A stretch of DNA of 64,000 bases from Brassica napus. Its lineage: Eukaryota > Streptophyta > Magnoliopsida > Brassicales > Brassicaceae. The translations under genes were made by a program, and so were the position numbers. This document shows, piece after piece, positions 10,910 to 21,500 of the stretch. The stretch lies in the NCBI RefSeq assembly GCF_020379485.1, contig NC_063452.1:11325065-11389064 (forward strand). The letters are read 5' to 3'. Each line of letters starts with the position of its first letter. The stretch's first letter is position 1. Under the pieces are notes generated by a model. That model searched no databases. It was not told where the DNA came from and was given only the letters and a program-made list of their open reading frames with translations.

Positions 10910-12102
10910 AACAGGAGATCATTGATGTGAAAAAAGAATGTTTGGAGAGTTAAAACGATTCCCAAAATTAGAGTGTTTTTGTGGAGAGCTGTTTCGGGTG
11001 CTTTGGCTGTAGCAGACATACTGCATACGAGAGGACTTACTTTGGATACTGTTTCTAAACTATGCAACAACAGCACTGAGTCAATAAATCATGTTCTGTT
11101 CCAATGTCTACCGACACGTGAAATCCTCCACTCGGTTAATCTTCCACCTGATCCCTCATCTCTCCGAAGTCTTTGTGGAAATATAAAGCTGGCCTTGGAG
11201 ATGATGTCTGATGTAACAATACCAGAGATCAACCGGAGAGCGATACCTTGTTACTATGGACAATATGGAAAAATCGCAATTCCATCCAAGGGCGGAGCTA
11301 GAGAAAACGTTTGTAGGAGGTATAATTAAAACTATTCATAAAACTAAGGACCGATTTGTTAAAACAGGAGGGTACATATTTAGAATTAGTCAATACTTTA
11401 CATGGGATTTTCAAAATGAGTTGGGGGCAGATGCCCCCTGTTACTCCATGTGCCTCCGCCACTAATTCCATCATGTATGTTGGGACTCAACTATCTACGG
11501 ATGCTTTAAATCGTCAAGCTGTTGAGGAAGCTACGATTTGGACGGAGGTTAACATCACAAATCAGACTCCCTCTTTCCAACCACCGGCTTTGGTTATTGC
11601 ACCTCGATAGTCACCGCCAAGGACTGGATTGATAAAGTGCAATGTCAATGTCAACTGGAGGAACTCATCGTCTTTGTATGGTGAAGCGTGGATATCTAGA
11701 GATCACCAAGGAATGGTTCTACATCATGCCCGAGATGCTTTCACATGTTCTCCGACAAGACTAATTGCAGAGCTTCGTTGCATTGCTTGGTCCATGCAAA
11801 GTCTAATTTATCTGGGTTATCAAGAGGTAATCTTTGGCCTTGATAGTAAGGAGGCATTATCAGCTCTCTCAAATTTGTCAGCTTGGCCGCGATGTAGATC
11901 ATTACTTGAGCGGATTATGGGTTTGAAAAGTTGTTTTAGAACGGTGATTTTCGAACAAGAATCATTGATATCTAATTCCATAGTGCGAGGCATAGCGAGG
12001 AGTGTGTTACGAGATGGCAGGTTCCAGTCTTACCTTGCACTGGACGGTCCGGCTTGGCTTCATAACATGATTCAAGATGAGGCTCACACCAACATCAGAT
12101 AA
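10910..12102 (+). mobile_element. LINE fragment: zf-RVT and RNase H-like domains, decayed
   Basis: The C-terminal part of a plant L1-type retrotransposon ORF2. At 10930-11240 the translation has the reverse-transcriptase zinc-binding pattern (W..KTIPKIRVFLWRAVSGALA... ILHTRGL... HVLFQC). At 11629-12102 it has an RNase H-like (RVT_3) domain: IKCNVNVNW, GEAWISRDHQG, LIAELRCIAW, FGLDSKEALSAL. The usual first catalytic Asp appears as Asn (KCNVNV), the zinc cysteines are incomplete, and a stop splits the two parts. A hAT MITE (11286-11463) interrupts it. The 3' flank has the typical ...GTACCTTCTCTTAATTGAATTC tail and a short A-run near 12218. No RT domain is present, so it is 5'-truncated. Confidence 0.78.
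11286..11463. mobile_element. 178-bp hAT MITE inserted in the LINE fragment
   Basis: Flanked by a perfect 8-bp duplication AATTCCAT (11278-11285 and 11464-11471). Left end CCAAGGGCGGAGC, right end GCCTCCGCCACT; the GGCGGAG core also occurs at the ends of 33785-34406, so the two are probably related hAT elements. Near the right end it contains the small palindrome GGGGGCAGATGCCCCC. Confidence 0.82.
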
Positions 12103-12575
12103 ATCTTTCCCTTAAGATCGTATGTTGGTTTTGAGTTGTTATCTTGTTTTGGCTTTTGGTTTTTGTATTTCCCTTCTTTTCTCACTTTGTACCTTCTCTT
12201 AATTGAATTCAGACGTTTAAAAAAAAAGAAAGAGAAATATGAAAAGTTTTGCATCAAAAATATCAATAATTATTTATTATAATATATTTATTACAGTACA
12301 GACGAAAATTGTTGGTAGTAAAGACAAACCAATATGTTTTTTTATCATCCGTTAGATTAAAATTCGATTTGCATCAGTTCTTACACAAAGCCGGCAAAGA
12401 TATGAAACCTTTCCGGAGCCAAGAGCCGACGTGGTACAAGAAACCACCCGGAACCAGAGATGAAACTAAACTCGACTACACAGTCTAAAGAAAACAGGGA
12501 AATAAAGAAGCTTACTTTTGGATATCATTTTATACTTAATTTCCACTGTTCAACTCACTTTTAAATCATTGCACA
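12103..12575. other. LINE 3' flank and intergenic
   Basis: Begins with the LINE 3' untranslated remnant (to about 12235), then AT-rich sequence with no gene recognised. Confidence 0.4.
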
Positions 12576-12928
12576 TTATATGATTATGTAATTTAAATAC
12601 TCGATATTGACTTCTCTCTTTCCTTCTCCAGTTTCCATCAAAATCGATTTTTTTTCTCTCTCAGCAAAACCCTAGCTTCGACGAATCGCGTACACTTTCT
12701 TCTTCGGGTACGTTTCTTCTCAATTCAAGTATCTAGGGTTCTTCTGCTTCGAATTGATTCACCGATCGTGTTTACAATTTCGAAATCATGATCTTCGCGT
12801 GCTTGAAATTTGCTGGGTCGGATCGAGTCGCCTTGGCTAAGAGCTCATTCCAGCTTTCTAATCCGCTGGGTTAGTTTCTTAGATCCTCTCTTAGCTGTGT
12901 ATACACATCTAAATAGCTTCAGATCTTG
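12576..12928 (+). repeat. Left arm of 350-bp inverted repeat: ATG8-like 5' gene fragment
   Basis: About 353 bp that reappears in reverse complement at 15005-15360. Read on the plus strand it looks like the start of a gene: a CT-rich leader with AAAACCCTAGC, a possible 5'-UTR intron donor (GGGTACGT near 12706), then a short reading frame beginning MIFACLKFAGSDRV and continuing KSSFQLSNPLG up to a GT donor at about 12870. KSSFxxSNPL resembles the N-terminus of ubiquitin-like ATG8 proteins, and ATG8 genes have a small first coding exon. In this arm the presumed ATG before AKSSF is TTG. The ATG8 link is from memory and rests on about 13 residues. Confidence 0.6.
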
Positions 12929-15004
12929 TTAAAATGTTTAATGATCTGATCGTAATGGTTCGTTTTGAAATTGTTTCAAATCTATTGTATAGAATTGACC
13001 CCGTAAATATCTTTAGTCTGTACATGTGAAATTAACGAGTCATGTAAGAATATTGATTTGGTCAATCTGTTTACTTGTAACCCAGAACTGTTCGTACGGT
13101 TAATTAGTATTTGAATTACACTAGCTAGATGCACGTGTTGTTTGTCGCTTACCGTGTACATATTATGATGTGTTCATGCATTGTCTAGTTGTTAAAGGTT
13201 AACTCGTATTATTGTAATGCTTGAATGCATGTTTCTAACTTAACCTAATACACATATGAGATGTGTATATACCAATTGAACCAACAATTGGTTTAAGTTG
13301 TTTAATACAATTGGTTTGGTCGTTTGATTAGATTTTAATTAGATTAAATTCTAAAATCAAACATATAAATAATTAATCATTTTAATTAGATTAAAATTAA
13401 TATAATTATTTACAACCCAATTAAAATACATATAAGATATGTATTAGTTATATTTATATTTTATATTGGATATAAATTTTAAATATAAAACAAATTGGAT
13501 TAAAATTCATTCCTCAATTAATTTCAAGTATTTTTGATGTCTACCCAATCTTATCAACCATCAAAGGCTCGTTTCGTTGTAACATGGGCTTGCCAAAGTA
13601 AGGTGTCTACAATTACATGAGTGAGGTGGATGGTAACGGTTACCATGTGAAACAAGATTGGTTTACTTGACTAGGCTATCAAAACGGTTTTGGGCTTAGA
13701 GACATAGGTTGAATAAGACATAAGATGTCGTCTGACAACCAAGAATTATATTGGATATAATTAGCAAAGTGCTGCTTACCTAAATAGCTAAACATTCGGG
13801 CGATGAGCCAAAGCTCACTCGAATTTTAGTGAAATATGGATCTTGGATTATTATATTCATTTGAGAAAATTGTTTGAATATAATATGAGTTTTCTTAATT
13901 GTTGAGATTTCTCTAATTCCTGAACATCATATTAATATTCGCTATTCTTCTATTCCAGCAATGTTAACTCCTCACAACTCATTTTCATTCCAATATGCCC
14001 TTAAGAAGGACAAATTGAATGGATCAAATTTCCTCCATCGGTACCAATCTGATCCAGGTGAAAGTCACTGGACAGCAGTCAAGACTACCCTCAAGTATTT
14101 GAGAAATACTAAGGATAAGTTTTTGGTCTATAGAGGAAGTGATGAGCTTGTTGTGAGTGGTCACACTGATGCCAACTTTTAAATGGACAAAGACGATTTC
14201 TGATCACAATCTGGTTTCATCTTTTGTCTTAATGGAGGAGCGGCGAGTTGGAAGAGTTCCAAACAAAGCACCATAGTATAGTCTCAATGAATGCAAATGT
14301 TGTTGATCCATTGACCAAGCCTCTTCCATGGCCTAAGTATGAGAGTCATACTGCATCCATGGGTATTAAATATCTTAAGATGTGATCTTGATTTTAGTAG
14401 GAGGCTTTATGTTTATGATATGATGTTCACATTGACATACATTTGATTATGTATTCAAACTAATGAAATTGTTTCAGATTTATTTGATTATTAGATAATT
14501 AAATAACAGTCTCAAACTAATTTATATCATTCTTATAGGTCATCAAGTACGTGACTTGATCATGAAACCCTATATGTGAGAGATGTTATAAATTATTGAG
14601 GTCCATAGTCAAGGTTGTTAACTTGGGACATTAATAACCGAGAATGACTATTATGTAAGGTGATTGATGACTAAGTTTCATGGACTCATTCAATATGTAG
14701 TATTGAAGTCAATCACATGGATATGTGTTAGAGAACACATGATCGGACTGACCCGCTTTGAGAACTCTGCAAGATTGTTATATGAGTGTCATAAGAGTTT
14801 CTCATTACGACTATAGAGTATAGTCCTTAGACCTGAGTTCGTCATGATTCTTTACTGGTGGATTAGTTCACTTTGACCTTGTCAAACATCAGCCGTAACT
14901 GGTGATTATAAAGGCATTTATCGGAGTCTGAGCCCATCATAGCTTCCTCAAAGGACGTAGGTTCATCACTCTCTATTATCAATAGATCATGATGATCTGT
15001 CACC
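12929..15004. other. Spacer between the inverted arms, with Copia debris
   Basis: AT-rich spacer between two inverted arms. Besides the Copia scraps at 13961-14390 it contains AT-rich sequence (13250-13500) and non-coding sequence that may be the remains of the element's LTRs. I could not find a matching pair of direct repeats. Confidence 0.5.
13961..14390 (+). pseudogene. Internally deleted Ty1/copia polyprotein remnant
   Basis: The frame starts with a Copia gag N-terminus (MLTPHNSFSFQYALKKDKLNG) and jumps after about 26 codons to the far C-terminal RNase H region (RYQSDPGESHWTAVK, LKYLRNTKDKFLVYRG, then SGFIFCLNGGAASWKSSKQ after two stops, and near 14310 VDPLTKPLPWPKYESH). All of protease, integrase and RT is missing, so this is an internal deletion derivative with later stops. 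Confidence 0.8.
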
Positions 15005-15360
15005 CAAGATCTGAAGCTATTTAGATGTGTATACACAGCTAAGAGAGGATCTAAGAAACTAACCCAGCGGATTAGAAAGCTGGAATGAGCTCTTAGCCAT
15101 GGCGACTCGATCTGACTCTGCAAATTTCAAGCACACGAAGATCATGATTTCGAAATTGTAAACACGATCGGTGAATCAATCTGAACCAGAAGAACCCTAG
15201 ATAGTTGAATTGAGAAGAAACGTACCCGAAGAAGAAAGTGTACGCGATTCGTCGAAGCTAGGGTTTTGCTGAGAGAGAAAAAAAAGAATCGATTTTGATG
15301 GAAACTGGAGAAGGAAAGAGAGAAGTCAATATCGAGTATTTAAATTACATAATCATATAA
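15005..15360 (-). repeat. Right arm of 350-bp inverted repeat: ATG8-like 5' gene fragment
   Basis: Reverse-complement copy of 12576-12928 at high identity. On the minus strand it reads a leader, then MIFVCLKFAESDRVAMAKSSFQLSNPLG up to a GT donor. Here an ATG is present in front of AKSSF, giving a start MAKSSFQLSNPL that fits the N-terminus of ATG8 better than the left arm does. No further exon follows, so this is a fragment and not a functional gene. Confidence 0.6.
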
Positions 15361-16077
15361 AGCGCTAAGAAAAACCCCCAATAATTAGTCGCTAGAAATC
15401 CAAGAAACTCAACGATGGAAAGATTAAGTTGACATGGTATCTGAATCTTGATCAATCAATAAGCATCCACTCTTCTGCTTGTGTTTTAATTGATAGATCA
15501 TTATGAACCACAACTTGGACCAAAATATGCAATCGCGAAGATCAAGTCGCAAGGATTTGCCTACAAAAACATAAGCCCCAACAAAATATAAAACCAATTC
15601 CGTTTGAAAACGATTTCGAGATGCGTTTCTACAGCCAACTTGATTTTGGGTGGAGGTGAAACGAAACAATCAAGAAGATTTTAGAGATAATCATTGATTG
15701 ATCAATATTGTCTCAAGGTAATTGAAAATTCTGAGTTTGGAGACGAACACGAAGTGGAAAAGCCACGGCATAACATTGACTTTACTCTTCTTTAGTAAAA
15801 AAAACGAAAGTGATGTGGCGAAAACAAATTTTCTCATTGGATAATTATTTTAAACGACGTGACATAGTTCAGAGAGCTTCTTATTGCCGTTTTAGTATCG
15901 TGATGATAGTCTTCTTTTTGTATATAAAACACTTATTTAACAAAGACTTTAGTACCTAGTTGGGCTTAAATATAAAAACATGTAGGCCCACGCAAACGAA
16001 TATTGGGAAGTGGCCACGTCATCAGCTACCTTGCTTCCGCGGCTTGACTTTTATCGCCCTCCTCTTGCCCCCAAACC

Positions 16078-16123
<46 letters not shown>

Positions 16124-16394
16124 GAAGCAAAGAATCATCATCCAATTGCACAACGTTCTGAAATTCTCGCCTTCTTTCGATTCACAGATTACTCCATCAG
16201 TCTCTAATTCCTTGAAGCGCTTCCTTGATATCAACAAACTCATAGCTCTCGCCAGCAGCGGAAGATTGTCGCCATCGTCTCGCACCGCTCTGTGTAAATC
16301 CAGATTCGATTGCTACTATTATTCCATCCCTTCCTGATCCCCAATATTTAATTCCATAACCCTTGAAACTCCAACATTAGGCATTGTTAGGAAG
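15361..16394 (+). promoter_or_regulatory. Upstream region and leader of SP1
   Basis: No gene recognised at 15361-15900. A good TATA box (TATATAAA) is at about 15919-15926. The presumed leader holds a (GA)20 microsatellite and runs to the ATG at 16395. There are upstream ATGs in this leader, so it may contain an intron or be shorter than it looks. The promoter position is inferred from the TATA box only. Confidence 0.5.
16080..16121. repeat. (GA)20 microsatellite in the SP1 leader
   Basis: Uninterrupted GA/AG dinucleotide run. GA repeats in plant 5' leaders and core promoters can bind GAGA-binding BPC factors; that role is inference here. Confidence 0.95.
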
Positions 16395-18265
16395 ATGATT
16401 CATTGGGGTGGGGTTACCTGCTGCCTCAGCGCCGCCGCTCTTTATCTTCTCGGCAGGAGTAGCGGCAGGGACGCTGAAGTTCTCAAAACCGTCACTAGGG
16501 TTAACCAGCTCAAGGAGTTAGGTATTCATTCTTCTACTCTCTGTTTTTTTTTTTATCTGTTCAATGATTGTTGATACTGCTTTCTCTGTATTTTGCAGCG
16601 CAATTGCTAGAATTAGATAGCAGCAAGCTCCTGCCTTTCATTGTGGCAGTGTCTGGAAGAGTTGGCTCCGACACACCTATCAAGTGCGAGCATAGTGGCA
16701 TACGCGGCGTTATCGTCGAGGAAACGGTATGTGTCTACTTATTATTAATCTAGTTTGTGTTTGGTTAGGTGTATGTGAAACTATAGCAATCATATTGATG
16801 TATTTCAGGCGGAGCAACATTTTCTGAAGCACAATGAGACTGGTTCTTGGGTTCAAGATAGTGCTTTGATGCTATCTATGAGCAAGGAGGTTCCTTGGTT
16901 CCTGGTAAGTCAAATATAGTAACAATACTCTTTTGCAGCTGTGATTGGATGCTTCTTTAAAACCATCTCCCACATTTTCGAAATTTGTTTGTGAATAGGA
17001 TGATGGGACAAGTCGTCTGAATGTAGTGGGAGCTCGTGGTGCAACAGGCTTTGCCTTGACTGTTGGAAGTGAAGTCTTTGAAGAGTCAGGGCGTTCCCTT
17101 GTACGGGGAACACTTGATTATCTCCAAGGCCTTAAGGTTTTCTGCTTTTCTATACGGGTTGCTTTTTTGCTGACCTCTTTATTTGCTTAAGCGGGTATTG
17201 TTATGTTTCAGATGCTTGGAGTAAAGCGCATTGAGCGCGTTCTTCCTACTGGAATGCCTCTAACTGTTGTTGGTGAGGTATGTCGTATTCTTAGTGTTTT
17301 TTTTTTCTTTGTTATATGAAAATTTCTCAGAAATAGTATTTGTAGAATGCTGGATTGATCTTTCTACAGAGGCAGACTTGATGAAGAGTTTGATTTTAAG
17401 TTCTGTTACTGGCATGTATGACAGGCTGTCAAGGACGATATTGGAGATCTCAGGATTCAGAAACCTGAAAGAGGGCCTTTCTACGTCTCTCCTAAATCAC
17501 TAGATCAGCTCATTTCCAATTTGGGGAAATGGTCAAGGTCATGTCTCTCTTCTCTATTGGTACTTATTCTATTGTAGGAAAACACGATGAGCCAAATTGA
17601 TTGATAAAAGTCTTATTTTACAGGTGGTACAAGTATGCCTCCATGGGTTTAACTGTTTTTGGTGTGTTTCTAATTACAAAGCATGTCATTGATCATGTTC
17701 TTGAGAGAAGACGCCATCGAGAGTTACAGAAAAGGTATTGTCACATATTCGTCCTTCTAGAAAGTGAATAGGTGCCCTTAAGTATATGAGTACTAGCTCA
17801 GTTTGTGTCCCTCGAGAATTTTGTCAGCACAAACTAAGCAGTGTCAGCTATTGTTGCAGAGTGCTTGATGCAGCAGCTAAGAGAGCTGATGAGACTGAAG
17901 GTATCCATTGTTGAATCTTTGTTCTACTCATAAATAGGTTGCAGAGGTTCTGACCACAAAACTTTTCTCCCACCAGGTTCAAACGGGGAGAGCGTATCAG
18001 ATTCTACCAAGAAAGAAGGCGCTGTTCCTGATCTGTGTGTGATCTGTCTAGAGCATAACTACAACGCTGTGTTTGTCCCGTATGCATTCTTCCACTTCTT
18101 TAACTGTTTCCACATTTGCAACTTGCTAAAAAGAGTGTGTGTGTTGTGTGTTTTTCTCGCAGGTGTGGTCATATGTGCTGCTGCACCGCATGCTCCTCCC
18201 ACTTGACAAGCTGTCCACTTTGCCGGAGACGCATAGATCAGGTGGTTAAGACGTATCGTCACTGA
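16395..18265 (+). CDS. SP1: SP1, chloroplast outer-envelope RING E3 ubiquitin ligase
   Basis: Ten exons, all with GT-AG borders: 16395-16521, 16599-16726, 16809-16904, 16999-17136, 17212-17277, 17425-17537, 17624-17734, 17860-17900, 17977-18079, 18163-18265. They join in frame to 342 codons (341 aa), the size expected for SP1. Order: N-terminal membrane segment (residues about 5-22, after MIHWGGVTCC), a GIDE/MULAN-type intermembrane domain (VNQLKELAQLLELDS ... VKRIERVLPTGMPLTVVGE), a second membrane segment (about 228-246, ASMGLTVFGVFLITKHV), then a C-terminal C3HC4 RING (about 293-331: CVIC...CGHMCCC..C...CPLC). In Arabidopsis SP1 ubiquitinates TOC import components and so remodels the plastid proteome; it also acts on peroxisomes. 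No lesions seen. Its 3' end is partly duplicated downstream. Confidence 0.93.
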
Positions 18266-18339
18266 GCAAACTCAACTCAGAACTCAGAAGCATTACGTAT
18301 CGTCACTGAGCAACCTCAAACTCAGGACTCAGAAGCATT
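18251..18339 (+). repeat. 44-bp tandem duplication over the SP1 stop codon
   Basis: ACGTATCGTCACTGAGCAA starts at 18251 (last SP1 codons plus stop) and again at 18295, followed in each copy by CTCA...ACTCAGAAGCATT. The second copy is in the 3' UTR and has a few differences, so the protein is unchanged. Confidence 0.85.
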
Positions 18340-18560
18340 CTCTACTCGAGTCTGGTCTGTAAATACCGCAAGATCAATCAAAACGTTACAATTTAGTTTT
18401 CGTTATCCCCTCTTGTTTGAATACAAGAACAATACAATTGAATTACATAAAAACATACGGTGTTTGCAGTAAATTCGTTTTTAATTAATCTTGTCGCGGC
18501 CAATGACATTAGGTGTTTGCAGCTCAACTTGTTTAAATCTTCCTTGCTTCCAGCTTTTGA
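18340..18560. other. Convergent intergenic region between SP1 and TNL B
   Basis: The two genes end tail to tail here, with about 300 bp between stop codons. It must hold both 3' UTRs. An AATACAA/AATTGAATTACATAAA-type AT-rich stretch around 18417-18450 may hold poly(A) signals; nothing specific was identified. Confidence 0.4.
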
Positions 18561-21500
18561 CTATATCTGTCTTCTTCCCCAAAACAAGCTTGCAGTTCTT
18601 CTCACAAAGTCGGAGAGACCAAAGCAGAGGAAGAGACAGTTCCAACAATCTGTACGATTCTCGGCTTCGCCATTGTTGTCTTCTTTCGAGTCGCGGATTA
18701 GTCCATCAGTAATTTCAGTGTTGAGAGAAGAGACTTGAGACGCTTTGTTGGCTTGATCAAACTCTTTCCTTCTTCTTATCTCGCTTTCCTCCGTCAACGC
18801 ATGGACACCACATTCAACAATGTCGAGCTCAGGGTAGGTGCTGATGAATTCGAACATTATCTCATCCTCATGTTCAAGCCATCCATGTTCGTGAACCAAC
18901 TCAGTGTAACATATGCATAGATGTCCCGCTTGGATAGTCTCCAGAAAATGCATAGAGATGTTCTTGTCAATAAAGCAACCCTGGTTTACGCGCATGCGAC
19001 ACAACAATTTGCCAGCATATACTTCAACATGTGGTTTAGGGGAAACCACTACGCAAAACCTAAACACTCTGGAATCTGAACTCAGTGATCGGATGGTCAA
19101 TGAATTCCCTATAGCTCGGTGATCAAACTCCGCAGGTATGTTTCTTCCGGGTAAACATGCATTCATTGACAGCTGGATTACTCTCCTTGCTTCTCGGCCT
19201 AATTTGAAGCAGTTGACGAAATTGCAATATACTAGAGAGTCAAAATCCAGAGTTACGGCCACCAGTGATTCACAGTTGTTTGCTATTAGTCTTTCGAGTG
19301 AGTCAGGGAGCTCTGGCAGTGATGCAAGTTTCGAACAGTCTTGTACGTTAAGCGATTTTAACCCATGAAGATCCTTGATCCAGCCTGGAAGTTCCTCGAT
19401 ACCTGCGTCATCGCCGTATATACTAAGACCCACGTGGGGAGACCAGAGGGTAACTGTTTCAGGCAACTTTTTTAACATTGTGTCTGCAATGACTAGTGCA
19501 CTGATGTTGGTGGAAAACTCTGGAAAGTTTCTCAATTGTGGGCATCCTTTCATATTGAGAAATGCATCAGGTGCCAAGTTGAAGCGGGTCGGAACAACTT
19601 GAAGATTTCTACAGAAACTCATATCCAACCAATTTAATTTATCAAGATTTCCGATTGAGGAAGGGATCTCTGTCAAACTGGAGCAACCATACAAAAACAA
19701 AAACTCGAGATCTGCAGCTTTTGAAAGATCAGGGAGCTCCTTTAATTCGGAAGACCATGACAAATCCATCTTCCTGAGATTTTTAAGTGGCTGAATGTAA
19801 AACAACACAACAAAAGGAAAAGAGCATTAATATATGATGAGAAACTACATATACAATAAGCAAACATAGAAACCAACCTGAGTTCCTTCCCAGAGCTTCT
19901 CGAGCTTGCTAAACTGCATATCGAATTCGACAAGATATTCAGGATGAAATGTACGAGGAAGAGTCTTGCTCGGGTATGCCTTCCAATGTAGTAACCTTAG
20001 ACCACGCGGAAACTCCGTCTCCTCAGGTATATGCACTATATCATTCCCATCAATATCTTTACTTTTGTAAACTCTCAGGAATCGAAGATTAGGCATTCTT
20101 TTAAAAGCTCTAGGGCTTATATACACTTCTTCAATATCAGATATATCAAATGATATGCCGGACACAATTCTTGTACCCTAAACCAATGTATACATATATT
20201 ATTAATAGGATAGATATTATTTTCTTGCCTCCATTATTAATAGTGAAAAAGAATATAACAAATACAAGAGAAAGAACTTACGTTGGCACGTTCAAGAACA
20301 TCACATATCTCTTGAGGATCAATTAAGATCTGACGTTTCCAAGGCTCCTGTCTCTGAATGGCTTGTCTACCCATTTGTCGTAGTAACTTGTGCATCACTA
20401 TATCCCCATTGTTAAATACATGTATGAGTGATTTGTTTGCTAGGATTTTCAACCCGTATTTGGTATCCAAGTTATTGTCAGCGAACATGGCTTCCACAAG
20501 ATGACCGTCTTTAAAGTTGGAGAAGACTGCAATGTGAAGAAATAGAGATTTCTCGTTCTCATGTAAACTCTCATAGCCGACTCTTAGTACTTCTTCGATG
20601 TCTTGATGATCAATAATAGTTTCTAGCCTGCGTATTACTTCTTCCCATTCCTCCTCATTTTTCCCACGTAAAGAGGAACCCACCACACAGAGACCCAGTG
20701 GAAGGCTACCACAAAGCTCTGTTACTATTTCGGCAAGCTTTTCAAAACCATTAAGTGGATAGTTTTGTCTAAAAGCATATCTACATAAGATCTTAACAGC
20801 GTCTTCATCAGATGGATATTCCACATGGTATGTATTGTTGATGCCATGTTGCTGCAAAATCTCCTTGTTTTCTGTGATAATTACAATCCTACTTCTAGGA
20901 CCAAACCATGTAGTTCCACCAGCCAAAGCCTCTAACTGCTTTATATCATCCACATCATCAAGAATGATGAGCACTGTATGGTCGCGGAGCCTTTCTTTTA
21001 TTGCACCTAAATGGATTATCCTAATACCATTTTGGTTCAAAACCTTTGAAAGGAATTCTTCTTGTAAGCGCAACTTCAAACCATACTCACCAAGACCACT
21101 ATGATAACTTACTCTAAGGTTGTCAACAAAACAAGTAAGCTGAAACCTATCAGCGAGTTGAATTTGCAGAGCTCTAGCAAGGGTACTCTTACCAATACCA
21201 GCAGGACCAGAGACTGCAACCATCTTAACTTCGTCATTATCTAAATCTAGCAAAGACCTCATTTCTCTCAAATGAGCTTCAAGTCCCACCATGCCATCAA
21301 AATCCCTAGACGGTGTGGCATTCAGTTTATCTGAAACATCTCTTGCAATCTTTTCGATCATTTCTGCTTCATTGTCCCTAAAAAATAGTAAGAAAAACGG
21401 AATTGTTTCCATCAAATGGCCATGAGAAAGAAAAAAATATAGAAATAACATTTCTCATTTACCAACATTTATGACATTTATTTCTTATATTCACTCGTCC

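Noticed and set aside
16022..16337. Coding frames across the (GA)20 run upstream of SP1
   Set aside because: Open frames on both strands come from the dinucleotide repeat. The SP1 start at 16395 fits the family and its exon phases.
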